A stretch of DNA of 64,000 bases. It comes from Sipunculus nudus (taxonomy: Eukaryota; Annelida; Sipuncula; Golfingiida; Sipunculidae). The translations under genes and the position numbers were made by a program. The stretch spans positions 5,270,664-5,334,663 of the forward strand of contig CM049315.1 of the NCBI GenBank assembly GCA_026874595.1, written 5' to 3'. The notes under the pieces were generated by a model, which was not told the DNA's origin, ran no database searches, and saw only the letters and a program-made list of their open reading frames with translations. Position 1 is the stretch's first letter. Every line of letters starts with the position of its first letter. Positions 22,745 through 34,632 of the stretch are shown piece after piece.

Positions 22745-22910
22745 ACTCATTTCGGGGTTATTTGCCCCGAAAATTCGACCGATTGTTCCTTGTATCATAG
22801 CTTTGCTATCCTGAAAATTTCATCAAATTCCATTCATAACTTTTTGAGAGATGTTGCTAACAGACAAACAGACAAGTCAACTTCACCAATAACATAACCC
22901 CCGAGAGGTA
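22745..22910 (+). repeat. dispersed repeat end with an ACAGACAAACAGAC stretch
   Basis: TGCTATCCTGAAAATTTCAT, ATAACTTTTTGAGAGATG and CTAACAGACAAACAGACAAG occur in order. This arrangement looks like the 3' end of a common invertebrate dispersed repeat that runs into a (CAGA)n tail. I cannot name the family from sequence alone. Confidence 0.4.
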
Positions 22911-23572
22911 AATATTGTGTATTGTGACTTTTTAAGAAGAAATGAGACATTAACCTTATTCACAAAAAAAATGACCCAAGTAAAATCTGTTCTATTGACT
23001 CTAAATATTTTGACCAGACAAAAGTTGTCATGACCACTGCTACCATAACTGAACAATCATACAATCAAGTATGATTGTTGGGCATAACTATCCATCGTGA
23101 ATGGTTGAATTTAGAAGATCAAAATCAAATAAAAAATTAAATTTCATTTTAACTGAGATCATGCTATAATATGTTCATTTCATGTTATTCTTCTGAAAAT
23201 CATTGAATTCCGTGCCTAGAACTAAGTCAGAACTCAATGGCTGTGTGGTTCAAGAAATGATCGGATAAATCCTGAGACCGTCTTTTGTTACTGGTATTGG
23301 GGATTTTGTTGGTCTCATAAAGTAAACATCAACTTCCCACCGCGGTCAACACGACGGTTCGATAAGTCGATATGATCTCGTCGCAGCCATTGATGTTCAC
23401 TTAGCTAACTTTGATGCTGTAAAATAGGTTTTCATATATTAATGCATTGTATGGTAGCATTGTTTACCTTTATCGACAGTGTTTCGAAATGGTGTTCAGG
23501 CCGGATATTTTTCTCCTACGCGTTCCGTCCCTGAGTATTGTGGACTATTACATATAAGTATACATAAAATCC

Positions 23573-23574
<2 letters not shown>
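22911..23574. other. intergenic sequence, nothing recognised
   Basis: AT-rich sequence without recognisable genes or repeats. Confidence 0.5.

Positions 23575-23629
<55 letters not shown>
23575..23629. repeat. (TA)n microsatellite
   Basis: About 27 uninterrupted TA units. They give the isoleucine/tyrosine tract in the minus-strand open frame at 23516-23860. Confidence 0.98.
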
Positions 23630-23638
<9 letters not shown>

Positions 23639-23864
23639 GAAAAAACTATGCGAATAAAAAAATGTATATGTGCGTTTAATAAAATTCAGAGTCAGGAAAA
23701 TAAAAAAAAAGAAAATTGTTCTTGTTTCTTTCCCTAGGTATATGAAAAATCCTATCAAAGGTGAAATTGATAATATTGGGATAAAGTAATAGGTGCATGA
23801 AGAAGGATCAGTGGACAGGAATATATTTATACATATTCCTATCCTTTTAGCCTTCTTCATGATA

Positions 23865-23940
23865 GGATAGGACGTAGCCTAGTTGTTATAAAGCCTTGAA
23901 ATACGGAGCGAATGCCGCCTGTTCGACCCCCCTCGATTGT
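23865..23940 (+). repeat. tRNA-like SINE head, degenerate
   Basis: An A-box-like GTAGCCTAGTTGTTATAAAG (near 23874-23893) is followed by a B-box-like TGTTCGACCCCC near 23920. Spacing fits a tRNA-derived promoter, but the cloverleaf is broken. It is probably a decayed SINE. Confidence 0.4.
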
Positions 23941-25940
23941 TCGCTCTAATGTCTCAATGACAGGTCATGACTTACTGGATGATTCCTCGCCATGTATATA
24001 TATGAACTCCAGAAGGCTCAGTAATGACATATTGTTATCATAAGATTACCTTCATCCTTGTTCAACGAACAGTGGCAGAGAGAGGTCAGGCATGGACTTA
24101 TCATTTTAAAAAATAAACTTTATACCCGGAGCGTGTCGACGCATTTTTTTTATCTGTGGCACGTAGATGTATCGATTATGTTACCCCACATGTCACTTAG
24201 CTAGCCCATAGTACCGCTGCTTTATTGTCGGCGCCGCCTTTTTTTAAAGCAGGACCTTTTACACTGTCATTGTCATTATCTTTGTGTTGCCCTAGCGGCC
24301 TGGCCGGTGCAACATAGATTATTTATGTCAGCAATAACGTCAGGTGGTGTTATAGGACTGTGAGATGTATGAAATATTTATATGGTTCTGCGCCTCTGGG
24401 TATTTCGGGCGTTGAGTAGCTCTCTTTTAATGTACACTACCCAGCAAAACACTGAAAAATATTTTGACAAATGGGCTAGACAATACGTACATACATATTT
24501 GAAGAAATATAATAGTTTTGCCATACCAAACGTGACAGCTCCCCATTACGACCATCAGAGGCCCAGCTGATTAATATTCACAGCTCAGTATCCCATCCGG
24601 TGGAATTTTATACGCATGGAATCTGTTGTGTACAACATTCCGAGTAACATGTTCGGGTTGTAACGTATATGCGACATCGAGAGTCTCGCGAGAACGTGAC
24701 TTGAGTTAGTATGATGACTGATTCAAGTTTGGTTTTAGCTGCCCATGTCATTATACAAGCCAAAGGACTTGCCAAAATGTGTAAATAATCTACTGACATA
24801 ATAAACAAGAAACCCAAATAGTTTGGAAACGGAAGCGGTATATTCTCTCATGTGAAGGCTGCTGAACTCTTAAAGAAACACCTTCTGCAAATCTATTTTT
24901 AGTCTTCCAATTCATAAATTATAACTATAAAATAATTTAGTAACTAATGTACTAAGTAATTAAGCCAACAGACTACGACGCTGCAGTTTAATACTGTTAC
25001 AAAAAATATAACCATCCGTACTTCTCAGCTTGTTTGGGCCCTGAAAGGTATCAAATACGCCAGGATAGTTCTTTGTTATTCTGAATAAGTAAACCTATAT
25101 CCTGCCTCACATTGGCGCGTTCTGATACTACACCTCAGTATTATACACCGCCTTCAGTTCATGTTATATAGTTACTTACCTGTTACCATAGAAACGGCTC
25201 TTTCAATTATAAAGGGTGGCGCGGTGAAATGCTTGTCTACATGTTCATATACCCTCGTGGGGGGTCCATTTCCATCCCCTGAAAAGAGTCATAACACGTG
25301 AAACAGAATGAAGAAATGTGACCTAGTCTGGTATATTGGTTTATATGAACAGAGTGCCCAAAATGGCATCAGGGCTCAGAAAATCTACTTTAGAAACCAG
25401 GTAAATCGCTACGTTTTATGAACCAAATAATTTTATTTCTTACAACTCAGATTAATTTTGGATTTCGGACAAATAATATAACTCTTTATAATAACAAGTG
25501 TGCTTGGTGTACAAGTAAATTTACAACAGTTACTACAAAAATTTGCACTGGGTTAATGGGCGACCAAAAGTAAATAAGCAATATGTTTGATCTTAGAAAA
25601 TCTAACGAAATGAAGTCAATCTAGAGTGTGTTCATCAGTGGCAATCTGGCCAGCAAAAGGTTAAAATAAGAAAACATTTAATGACCGTCAGCAGTGTCGA
25701 GCGAGCATAATTTTTTATCGTTATAATCATATTAATGGGGCGTGTGCCTCATTACCGGTCTTCAGATATGTCTTCATGTCTCATCTTCGCCAGTCACATA
25801 TGACCGTCATTATCTGGTCTCTCAGCGCCCACTAGGAGCAGATAATTACCTCCCGCTGGTAATTCCTTGAAGACATCTGCCGAGGAATCTCATATCATCG
25901 ATCTCGTTACAGAACTCACTGGGCGGACCCTGTCCCTCGC

Positions 25941-25943
<3 letters not shown>
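23941..25943. other. intergenic sequence, nothing recognised
   Basis: No gene or repeat family was recognised in this stretch. Small open frames at 24382-24570 and 24608-24817 lack support. Confidence 0.5.
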
Positions 25944-25997
<54 letters not shown>

Positions 25998-26022
25998 ATA
26001 ATATATATATAATATATATACA
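25944..26022. repeat. (TA)n microsatellite, interrupted
   Basis: A long TA run with TTTA and AATA interruptions. Confidence 0.97.
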
Positions 26023-26284
26023 CGTCTACAGATTATATAATTAAATGTCAAGTCGGTGTATTTTGCTCTCATGATTTTATTACAATAGCCGGAAATTAAT
26101 ACTTAAACTCTCGGGCTGTTGCCAAGACAATAATTATTCACTGGATAACACATATGTAGATGGAATGGCTATACTTGAATCTATATCGTTCATTTTAAAC
26201 ATTAACATTGTTATAAATAAAATTTCTTCATTTACATAGAAATGGGCTAATTGCAATATAATCACTTGTTACGGGGTGATATAA

Positions 26285-26410
26285 AAGCGGACCGAACTGT
26301 CTCGCTAGTGAAGCTTGCTTTGCTAGCGAAGCGGTTGGTACACCGGACTTGTGCGTCACCGTTATGGGTTCGAATCCCGGATCGGCCCAGTATTTTCCCC
26401 TGATCAATTT
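26285..26410 (+). mobile_element. tRNA-derived SINE head with a duplicated A-box segment
   Basis: A consensus B box, GGTTCGAATCC (26367-26377), and an A-box-like TAGCGAAGCGGTTGGTA (26324-26340) are present. Upstream, GGACCGA near 26289 can nearly pair with TCGGCCC after the B box, as an acceptor stem would. The segment CTCGCTAGTGAAGC is echoed 18 bp later as TTTGCTAGCGAAGC, so the D-arm region is tandemly duplicated. That rules out a normal tRNA and points to a SINE or tRNA pseudogene. Confidence 0.65.
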
Positions 26411-26454
26411 GTCTTCGTAACACCCGCCCTAATGAATTTAGCTTCACTCTTCGA

Positions 26455-26690
26455 TATGAATCTAGGTTGATTCTCCCTGCTGGATATATGTTTTAATCTC
26501 TCTGATGAATCTGGGTTCATTCTCCCTGCTGAATTTAGTTTTTAATCTCACTAATGAATCTTGGTTCATTCTCCCTGCTGAATATAGGTTTTAATCTCTC
26601 TGATGATTCTAGGTTCATTCTCCCTGCTGAGTATAGGCTTTAATCTCTCTGATGAATCTAGGTTCACTCTCCTTGCTAAATATACCCCCA
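26455..26690 (+). repeat. 49-bp tandem repeat, about 5 copies
   Basis: The unit is GGTTCATTCTCCCTGCTGAA, TATAGGTTTTAATCTCTCTG and ATGAATCTA. It starts directly downstream of the SINE head and may be its variable tail or an independent minisatellite. Confidence 0.85.
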
Positions 26691-26764
26691 TTCCCACTTT
26701 CACGAATTTGGCGCCGAATCACCACGAACTGACATCATAATGAAACGGAAAATTTAGTTTTCTT

Positions 26765-27085
26765 AGTGATTTTTAACTTCTTACAAATAAATGAGGATAA
26801 AGGTTTAGAAGTAAGAACACTATGTAGATTGTAAATTTGTTGTAAAGAAGATTTGTATTGTGGTTATTGGTTCGAATTAAATTTAAACTAAAATAATTTG
26901 AAGAAGCTGAACCAATTACGTTTTCTTTGTAATTTGTAACTTCTCTGTAAACAAACGAGGAAGTTTTTGTAGTAAATAAACTATGTAGATTTGTAAATTT
27001 GTTTTAAGAAAATTTTGTATTGTGGATATTGGTTGAAAAAATAATTTTAACCTAAATAGTTTAAAGAAGCTGAATATATTATACA
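26765..27085 (+). repeat. direct repeat of about 160 bp, two copies
   Basis: The order ACAAATAAATGAGGA, ACTATGTAGATTGTAAATTT, TTTGTATTGTGG, TATTGGTT and TTGAAGAAGCTGAA occurs twice, about 160 bp apart (ACTATGTAGAT near 26819 and 26979). The copies are moderately diverged. Non-coding. Confidence 0.75.
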
Positions 27086-29247
27086 GTTTCCTCATACTTA
27101 AACATACTGTACAAATATTAAAGAATAATTTCCTATTTTATTATTTGAGAATAATACTGAGCTTTAAGCAAACTGATATTAAAAGAATTATCTGATATTT
27201 AATTGAGAGCTGGATCAATTAGATATTTTAACCAATATTTTGAGAATACAGATATTTTACATCCGATTAAGGCGGTCGTCTGCCTGGACCTACAGAAGTG
27301 AACGTCGTATTTGCATCCATAAAAATAGGTCTAATTACTCAAATCAAATTAGACCTATATAATCAGTGTTTTAAACTGGATCACTTTTGTCAAATTAAAA
27401 TAGCAAGAGAAGTTGAGTAAAGTGTTGTTTTCGTGTCATTATTTCAGAGTTTCATTTTGTTCACCAGCTATATTTAAACATATATAGATAGCAATGGATT
27501 ATACGGTCTTGTATTCTTAAAAAAATAGGTGAAATCTAAATAACTGAAATGACTGTTTCGTATAAGCATATATAAATTTATATCGTTTTTATGTTTATAA
27601 CTCTGCTCAACTCTATTTAAATATAGTTTAACTGCACTAAATCTTTTATAGAGGTTAGGATAATTAGCACTTTTAGTCCACTATAATTTGCTGATTTTAA
27701 ATTCATAGCTATTTCCCAATCATTTTATAATTTTACATTTTATCACACAAATAAATTAAAAAATATATAATACATATTTCGGCCGTTGGTAGGTTCGATC
27801 GGTGCCGCATGGTGTTGATCGGGTATTTATTCATTTAGAATAATATGATAATCTAAAAGACCGTAGACGATATTTAAGGTTTCTCAACACCAAACTCAAG
27901 AGCTCTAACGGATAGCACGTTTTGACAAAGTTAAGATTTTATACCAGGTCCTCAGAGACTACTTCTAGACCTCCATCAGGAGGTGTATAAAAGCAAATCC
28001 AGAGGAATGTATGTCGTAAGTCGGCAACTCCAGGGTTGCATCATAGGTTAGCTGTGCCCCTGTGAGGCGCTCTGATGCAGGTGACTATGGCCCTGGATCC
28101 CGGCCGTGATATGTAAATGTGCCGTATCTTACAAAGGTTTCCTTTATTACGGGGATCCCAATTAACTCTGAAATGTAATTGTTTCTTCATTGGGTCCTAG
28201 TCTGACTACTCAGCATATTTAATCAAAATCCATTTATAACCTTTCTAGTATATTTGCTTATATACAAGATAACCAAAAAACAAAGTACTGGCAATTTAAA
28301 CATGATACTTCCAGGCAAAAGTTTTTAAATTATTTGTTACAGTATATTGATATAGGATTTAAATAAATTAGCACAGAAGAACAACTCGAATGTGCTAGCT
28401 GGATGATTTTTCAAATAATCATGATTTAACAAAGTAATAGCAAATTCAAATGGTCAGTGAGACCCCTTGCAATCATGATGTCATACGATTAAAGTGTGAT
28501 GAGGTTAATGGTATATTAATAATAACAGATAGGAGACTGAATTATGAGAACACGAAGTGATGGGATACTTCAATAAGCGCTGTATGGATTTGGCCAAGGG
28601 CGTTGTCTACTATTTATTACGTTTAATAAAACTGTAGATTATGGAAAGTAATGTCTTTTTTATGAAATTCTGAGCATTACTTTGGGCGTAATTCACAACC
28701 TGTTAAGAAAAGAACAGAAGTTAACCAATTCCTCCCCTCCTCCCCCCCCCCCAACTTCCACATTAGTTTCCCTCCTGAACAGGTGAAATGATCACACCTT
28801 TGCCGTAAATATGTTTTGATTTATACCTTGAAATATCTGGATGTAAATCTCTTAAAGCTTAAATCTCTGTTATAGTTCCTTGTGTGTTAAATGTGAGAGA
28901 TGCTATTTTCAAACTGGTTTTAATGAAAGGAACATATAAGTAAAAATATAGTTATACAGATATGTCAGTGAGTACATTATAAATCATTTTATATCAATCA
29001 CGTTTGTTTAAAATGTTATAAGTATGAGTTAAGAATATCCTTGCGATAAAAAAAAACAGATGAATGTAGATTTTGATAATATCCTGGTTACTTACTAAGT
29101 TTACAAACTGACGCAGTCAATGTGAAATAATCACACAAAACAGTTGTCAAAGTCTGAGGATTATTCAGATATTGGAAAGTATCAGTTCACCAATACTCTA
29201 TCAGTACTCAAGCCTGCATATATATATATGCTTGAAAACATGTATAT

Positions 29248-29255
<8 letters not shown>
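27086..29255. other. intergenic sequence, nothing recognised
   Basis: Very AT-rich sequence, with a poly-C run near 28742 and no recognisable gene or repeat array. Confidence 0.5.
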
Positions 29256-29296
<41 letters not shown>

Positions 29297-29315
29297 TAGG
29301 TGTCATTTGATCTGA

Positions 29316-29354
<39 letters not shown>
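29256..29354. repeat. two (TA)n microsatellites
   Basis: TA runs at 29256-29293 and 29318-29354 are separated by 24 bp of unique sequence. A short GA-rich stretch follows near 29371-29400. Confidence 0.97.
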
Positions 29355-29359
<5 letters not shown>

Positions 29360-29606
29360 CATATATATACAGAGAGAGAAAGAGCAAGGGAGGGAGAGAA
29401 ATTGTGGTCATGTCCTTTTCTCTATATCACTGGACCCGCCATGCAGTTGGCTGGCGAACTGGTTGTGTTCTTTCCTGTGGTACACAGCACGAAGTCAGTG
29501 TCTGCTGCTGTCTGGGTTAACTGCAGACCAGCCAACGATACCACAGGGGACATTATGACCAGTATTCATTTACTTAATTCATGCTAATGTGTTATTTTCT
29601 TTACAG

Positions 29607-29737
29607 GGACGATCAGCCGGTCCTCTCGAGACATCACTGAGTATTAGCCCGCCCTGCAGGTCTTGGAAATAAACACAAGGCACCGGAACATAAGGTCCAT
29701 TTGAAGACCAGGAGGAATAAGATAGACGTGAATTGTA
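29607..29737 (+). other. possible 5' untranslated exon of the KCNMB-like gene
   Basis: A strong splice-acceptor pattern, GTTATTTTCTTTACAG, ends at 29606, and a donor-like GTAAGC lies near 29731-29737. The interval between is not open in a convincing frame. It lies about 0.9 kb upstream of the coding start at 30621, so it could be a non-coding leader exon. This rests only on splice-like signals. Confidence 0.2.
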
Positions 29738-30620
29738 AGCGAGGCCCGGAGGCTTGATTCCAAGTACAGGCTCTCCAATTACATGTAAAGCTTGGCCTTT
29801 CCAAGCGCTTCGGTTAGGACCATAGTAACGCCGAAGAAGGATTTGGAAAAAAATCTACAAGCATCGGGCGACCTCATTTGACGTGATCTACTGAATCCAT
29901 GCTGCCAGGGAGTGTCACCAGGCCACCGCTACGGGTTGTGTAGCGGGCCTAATGGGCAGAAATGAAGCTGAAAGGAGCGAAGCTCTGCTCTAAGCCGCCG
30001 TGCTGTTTCTCCTTCTTCGTCAGTAACCCACTGCCTTCTGCTTTCTCAGTTCTAGATTGGAACAGACAGGGGTCGTAACATGCTACGTCTGCTGATGGAC
30101 ATAACGTGCTGTTACGATTACGGAATCAGGATTTGTTGTGAGATAGCTGAAGTAATCATCCCTTGAGTCGTCGGAAAAGCTTGAAAAAGGTTCAAAGGTT
30201 AGATCCAGAAGGAAAAACGTGATCTGAATGCTTTTTTATTCCACCTGAGAGATGCCTTTAGGTATCAGAAGTTTACTGCCCCATGCCGCTTAAAGTGAAT
30301 GGTTATACAGTGGTCGTGCGAAAAGGAATAGCTAAGTATCTGTGTGGAACGGTCTCCAAATTTCTGTTTACCCGTCGCCCTGAAAAGGAGTTGGATATTA
30401 CGCATAGTGCCTCAATGCTCCTTCATTTATGAACGTTTATTTGATACTACACAGCTACGTTAGATTGTCTTTACTGACAGGTTACGAAAACAGGATATAA
30501 CTTTCAACAGACTATACACAAACATATTTTAGCGTCAGAGACATTTCAGACCAATTCGATGTGTGCGCTGTGCGGTCGCCCTGGTTGAGCTGACTGCGCT
30601 GGTTGTTGGCCAGGGTCAGG

Positions 30621-30959
30621 ATGAACATCGCCCGGTGTATCGGTTACGTGTCGTCCACGTTACTTATTTTACTGTCCCTGATTTTCATGGCCGTATTGGT
30701 GAGTCTGTACCGTCCGTTCATTAAGAGCGCCCTCTACACCCCTGCAGTCTGCGAAATCCAGACGTCCTTGTATCTTGTCCAGTTCATGTGTGACTGCGGG
30801 AGCCAGTGCCGGTCGCGCTACCCGTGCCTTATTCTGTATGCATACATCGAGGGACTGCCCGCCCGTAAAGACGGCAGTAAAACGCTTGTCATGCTGTTCA
30901 GCGACGACCAGCAACAAGCAAATGTCTTGGCTGCAGAAGACACGCTATACCAGGAAAGG
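30621..30959 (+). CDS. KCNMB-like: BK channel beta-subunit-like protein, coding exon 1
   Basis: This exon encodes the first 113 residues of a protein of the KCNMB (CaKB) family, which are auxiliary subunits that modulate large-conductance calcium-activated potassium (Slo1/BK) channels in the plasma membrane. A short cytoplasmic N-terminus precedes a hydrophobic first membrane segment (residues about 8-33, VSSTLLILLSLIFMAVLVSL). An extracellular loop follows with the family's cysteine pattern: TPAVCEI, then CDCGSQCRSRYPCLILY, then KTLVMLFSDD, the last matching the LLLYHTE position of vertebrate members. The ATG has A at -3, and an in-frame TGA lies upstream at 30591-30593. The exon ends at AGG/GTAAGG in phase 0. 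There is no long N-terminal inactivation peptide. An additional upstream coding exon cannot be excluded. Confidence 0.85.
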
Positions 30960-31361
30960 GTAAGGAATATTAATGCATTTACGCGAGCGGAGCTCTGCTA
31001 CACATAATCCAGGTCGGACCTCACTTTTTAAATTGTTTTAACGGACTTCCTCCTCTCGACCCATTACCCAACTTGCAGTCACATGGTTTGATGATCAGGG
31101 TTAAGTGAAAATACGACATGGAGCAAATAAATTAAGATGAACTTTCAGCAGCAACATTTCTATGTATTTTTAAGCCTATGAGATACTTGTTAAGCCAGGA
31201 TAGAAACATTCAGCCCGAATTTAAAGAAGTCTAGCAGAGAGCCGTCAATTTTATCTGCAGATATTTTTGGTTCCGTGATAGCATATCAGTTTTCCTTCCC
31301 TCGTACACTTACCACGGCTTCTGTTTCCGCCGATTATCACAAAAATGGCGGAAAGTCTATA

Positions 31362-31362
<1 letters not shown>

Positions 31363-31438
<76 letters not shown>
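31363..31438. repeat. (TA)n microsatellite
   Basis: About 38 TA units, the longest pure TA run in the window, inside the KCNMB-like intron. Confidence 0.98.
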
Positions 31439-31443
<5 letters not shown>

Positions 31444-33090
31444 GCACTATTCCCCCGGCTGAACAGCTGGTTCCATAGTTGAACATTCAGCATAACAAGC
31501 ATGGCACGCGCTAGCGGGCACACCTCCCCCACGGATTGGCACAAAAATTTAAACAAAGTCCTTACTGACCCATATCTCACTTACACCTGTTAGCAGTGTT
31601 TGTGTTATCCTGAAAATAATCAAAGAAACAGGCACGGGTTAAACACAACGGAGGCAGTGACGCATTTATTCTTTGTCTATAACCCACTACCGTTCTTCGT
31701 TATATCTTATATGTTTTTAACGAGTATACCAGCGAAAAAAGTGTATTCTTTATTTTCAACTGCCGGTCTTCTATGAAAACCGTATAAAAACTAAATATTA
31801 TATAAATGTATGTGAAATAAATCATGTATATATCTAAATATATTTGAGCAGATATTCTTGTAATAGGACTAAAGTCACTAAATAAATACCGCTGATAAAA
31901 GTGATAAATACCAGACATAATGAGACAAATGAATGTTCTTTATGGGTAATTTGTTGAAGTTTGTTCTATTGTCATGTTAAGCACACAGATATGCCATCAG
32001 GTGTATTAATACTATAGAAAAACAGAAATGAAAATATGCGCAATGGCATGCCATTAACAAGTCATTTCCACACTCCCTCGCTGGCTTCAGTAATTGAATA
32101 ATAGCCTCCAGTGGGCTTAGTAACCCAGGAACCATGATAGCCCAGGACGCACCGCTTGTTGCAGATGCAGAAAAAGGGGTCTGGTCTTTGCGTTTCGATA
32201 TTATATGCTGTGCCATTTTATTAGATTTAATGTAGTTGTAAATTGTTCGATATGGGTTCTTGGGGCCTGCACCTGCACCATTTATTCCTTCGCTTGATAC
32301 CCTGTAAGTGATTTTGATTGTGTTTTGGCCAAAAAAAATAAAATAAAAAAAGGTTAGTTTCTCATGCGCTGCTCGCGTTTTGTTTAACCCGCAATAAAAA
32401 TATATTATTTTGATTTTCAGTAGAAATTTATTGCGATCGCTCGAAGAAAATAAAATAATAAAATTTCGACAACATTTAGTTTGGATATGATGTTTTCTAC
32501 AACGAGTTAAGCAACCCAATTCTGTTATTCTCATGTTGCATGTGCACTGATCTAGAATATAGGTAATTTTTGTCGATTTTTTTAAAAAGTGCATGAAAGC
32601 CCAGCTCTATTTTTTTCTTTTTGCCTCGGGTCTTTCTTTTATTCTGAATCTGTCGGGGAGACCCGCATGGATCGCGTCGTCGGTTTTTATATAACGGTAT
32701 TATCCGTCTTCCCGGGGTAAATGGGTTTTTTCCTACTTAATCTGATTATAATATGGTATGGCTCCCTAAATCTGCAGAGCGATCAATAAACAAAGCTCCA
32801 TAACCAGATAGAAGGTGATTATAGCGAGGTCGATGGTAATCTTCTCATCTCAGTATTAAAATATGTGTCAGCTACGGAGGACAACGTGCTGGTCACGCAT
32901 ATAACGGGAGAATATAATACTATAGCCTTGGATGATGAGAAGTGGCAGATCTATATAAATCATATCAATTCATTATCGTTTTGTTTTAAATATGTTTTCA
33001 GGACGGTTTTCATGTCTCATATTGATCGTATTTTTTTGCAAGGACAAGTTCTTCATTAACAATCAAAAGCATGTGCCGCTATACTGGATC

Positions 33091-33093
<3 letters not shown>

Positions 33094-33182
<89 letters not shown>
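33094..33182. repeat. (TA)n microsatellite abutting the palindrome
   Basis: TA repeats with AAATA and CATA interruptions run directly into the left end of the inverted SINE palindrome. Confidence 0.97.
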
Positions 33183-33185
<3 letters not shown>

Positions 33186-33363
33186 GATGAAAAGGGTATA
33201 CACAGAAAAGTGGTTCACTGCCAGTGGGATTCGGACCCACGATCTTCCGATTTCCGGAGCGGCTGCCTTAGTCCACTTAGCAGCCGCACCGGAAATCGGA
33301 AGATCGTGGGTTCGAATCCCACTGGCAGTGAACCACTTTTCTGTGTATACCCTTTCCATCTAT
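33183..33363. repeat. 181-bp near-perfect palindrome of SINE sequence
   Basis: The arms 33183-33266 and 33280-33363 are 84 bp each, with three mismatches and a 13-base loop. Each arm carries the same SINE 3' part: TGGGATTCGGACCCACGATC on one strand, and GTGGGTTCGAATCCCACTGG (consensus B box GGTTCGAATCC) followed by ACTTTTCTGTGTATACCC on the other. The loop-proximal sequence includes an A-box-like AGTGGACTAAGGCAGCCGC on the minus strand. It therefore looks like two head-to-head copies of one tRNA-derived SINE. A single copy of the same family lies at 49558-49640. Confidence 0.9.
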
Positions 33364-33386
33364 TAAACAATGAACAAGCATGGCTA

Positions 33387-33390
<4 letters not shown>

Positions 33391-33433
<43 letters not shown>
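33391..33433. repeat. (TA)n microsatellite
   Basis: About 21 TA units, 28 bp beyond the right end of the palindrome. Confidence 0.98.
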
Positions 33434-33436
<3 letters not shown>

Positions 33437-33496
33437 TTTACTAAATTGGCGAATTTCTAAATAAAAAACAAGGTAAATGTAGCTCCCTCAAATAAA

Positions 33497-33735
33497 GAAG
33501 GTTGGACAGTCGAGTGGTAAAACGCTCGGTTCTCTTGACTGGCAACCCATTTCGATTCCCGTCGTGGCTGTAAGAGTGGGATGTAGTGGTCCGTCCAAGT
33601 TCGGTGGTTTTCCCCGGGTCCTCCGGTTTTGTCCACCTCAACAGACTTCCTAACGCCAACATCGGTTCCATGGAGAGTGCCTCGTATTAGTTATTATAAC
33701 TTTTTGTACAATCTATGTAAAATAAATCAATTATT
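33497..33735 (+). mobile_element. tRNA-derived SINE, copy 2
   Basis: Same family as 17085-17305. The A-box-like part is ACAGTCGAGTGGTAAAACGC, the B-box-like part is ATTTCGATTCCCG, the body has TTCCCCGGGTCCTCCGGTTT, and the tail is GAGTGCCTCGTATTAGTTAT followed by ATGTAAAATAAATC. It lies in the KCNMB-like intron in the sense orientation. Confidence 0.87.
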
Positions 33736-34632
33736 AGTTAAAGAAGGTTCTGTTTTCATTGCAATAGATCTTAAGGGCTCCCCGAACACCTGACAATGCT
33801 GTTAGTTTGTTTTGACTATCACGGCCTTGGACGGGTTCGTCCCGTACGGTTATTCAATGGGCCGAATTCATCCGCTACAATGGTGTAGTTTTTTGCGCTG
33901 CGATAGCGACTTAGCCAGATTTTCCCAAATAACGTTGACTACGTCAGGACCTTTTAGAAAAGGTGAATGATGACTCACCTAAGGACACACTTAGTATCGT
34001 TCCCGACACGTCAGCAATAAAAAGCATGCCCAAAGAGAAGGTACATGCCAATGATTTAGTGCCATCCTTTTTTGTATGGGCCTTGTTCTCGCGCTGCATA
34101 CACATTAATAGTTTAAGACAAAAGGCGCTGCGATACACCCTTTGCAAATAATACACATTACTTATGCATGATTTATGAGAAAATATAGACCCCTAACCGG
34201 GCATTTCCGAGGGGAAGTTCCACAAGATCTAAAGGAACATATGGAAAATACCTCCCCTAGGACTCACGTGGTATCATCCCCGAAACTTCAAAACTAATTT
34301 GGGATTTCTGAAGCACGGTTATATAGGAAGGCATTCCCCAACAGGGGCGGGTCAATGGCGGTTGTTTGCGTTGTAATTTATCAGTCATTTATTTGTATCT
34401 AGCGGCAAAACACCCTTTTCTTAGACATGAGCAACAAGACAACACACAGAATGCAAGAACACAACAAGTCAATAAATAATGCTGTGTATAGGAGTCGTGG
34501 CACACACTTTGTGCAGCTCTCGACCCGAGACAGTTTTTCTTTGGTGCCCATGGCGGTGGCAGTTTATTGGAAAGGATTTATTGTCATTATGTCTTTATGC
34601 ATTATGTGTAAGAAACGCTTTTGTATTTTCAG

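Larger units (their letters stand above)
30960..34632 (+). other. KCNMB-like: intron of the KCNMB-like gene
   Basis: The donor GTAAGG at 30960 and the acceptor TTTGTATTTTCAG ending at 34632 bound a 3673-bp phase-0 intron. It contains TA microsatellites (31363-31438, 33094-33184, 33391-33433), a 181-bp palindrome made of SINE sequence (33183-33363) and a full SINE (33497-33735). Small open frames inside it (for example minus 31977-32594) have no recognised similarity. Confidence 0.8.

Noticed and set aside
26324-26390. A functional tRNA gene
   Set aside because: The B box is perfect, but the D-arm region is duplicated and the acceptor stem would need an 18-base insertion, so it is a SINE or pseudogene.
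27780-27835. A tRNA-like head (GTAGGTTCGATCGGTGCC)
   Set aside because: There is a B-box-like word but no A box at suitable spacing, and no repeat partner in the window.
28020-28190. A possible SINE body near ATGGCCCTGGATCCCGGCC
   Set aside because: There is a suggestive GC-rich segment in AT-rich DNA, but no A/B boxes, tail or second copy could be found.
29208-33464. Tyrosine/isoleucine-rich short proteins
   Set aside because: They arise from TA microsatellites read through in frame and have no independent coding signal.
33830-33860. A T-arm-like hairpin (GACGGGTTCGTCCCGT)
   Set aside because: It is a short palindrome only; no other tRNA parts are present.
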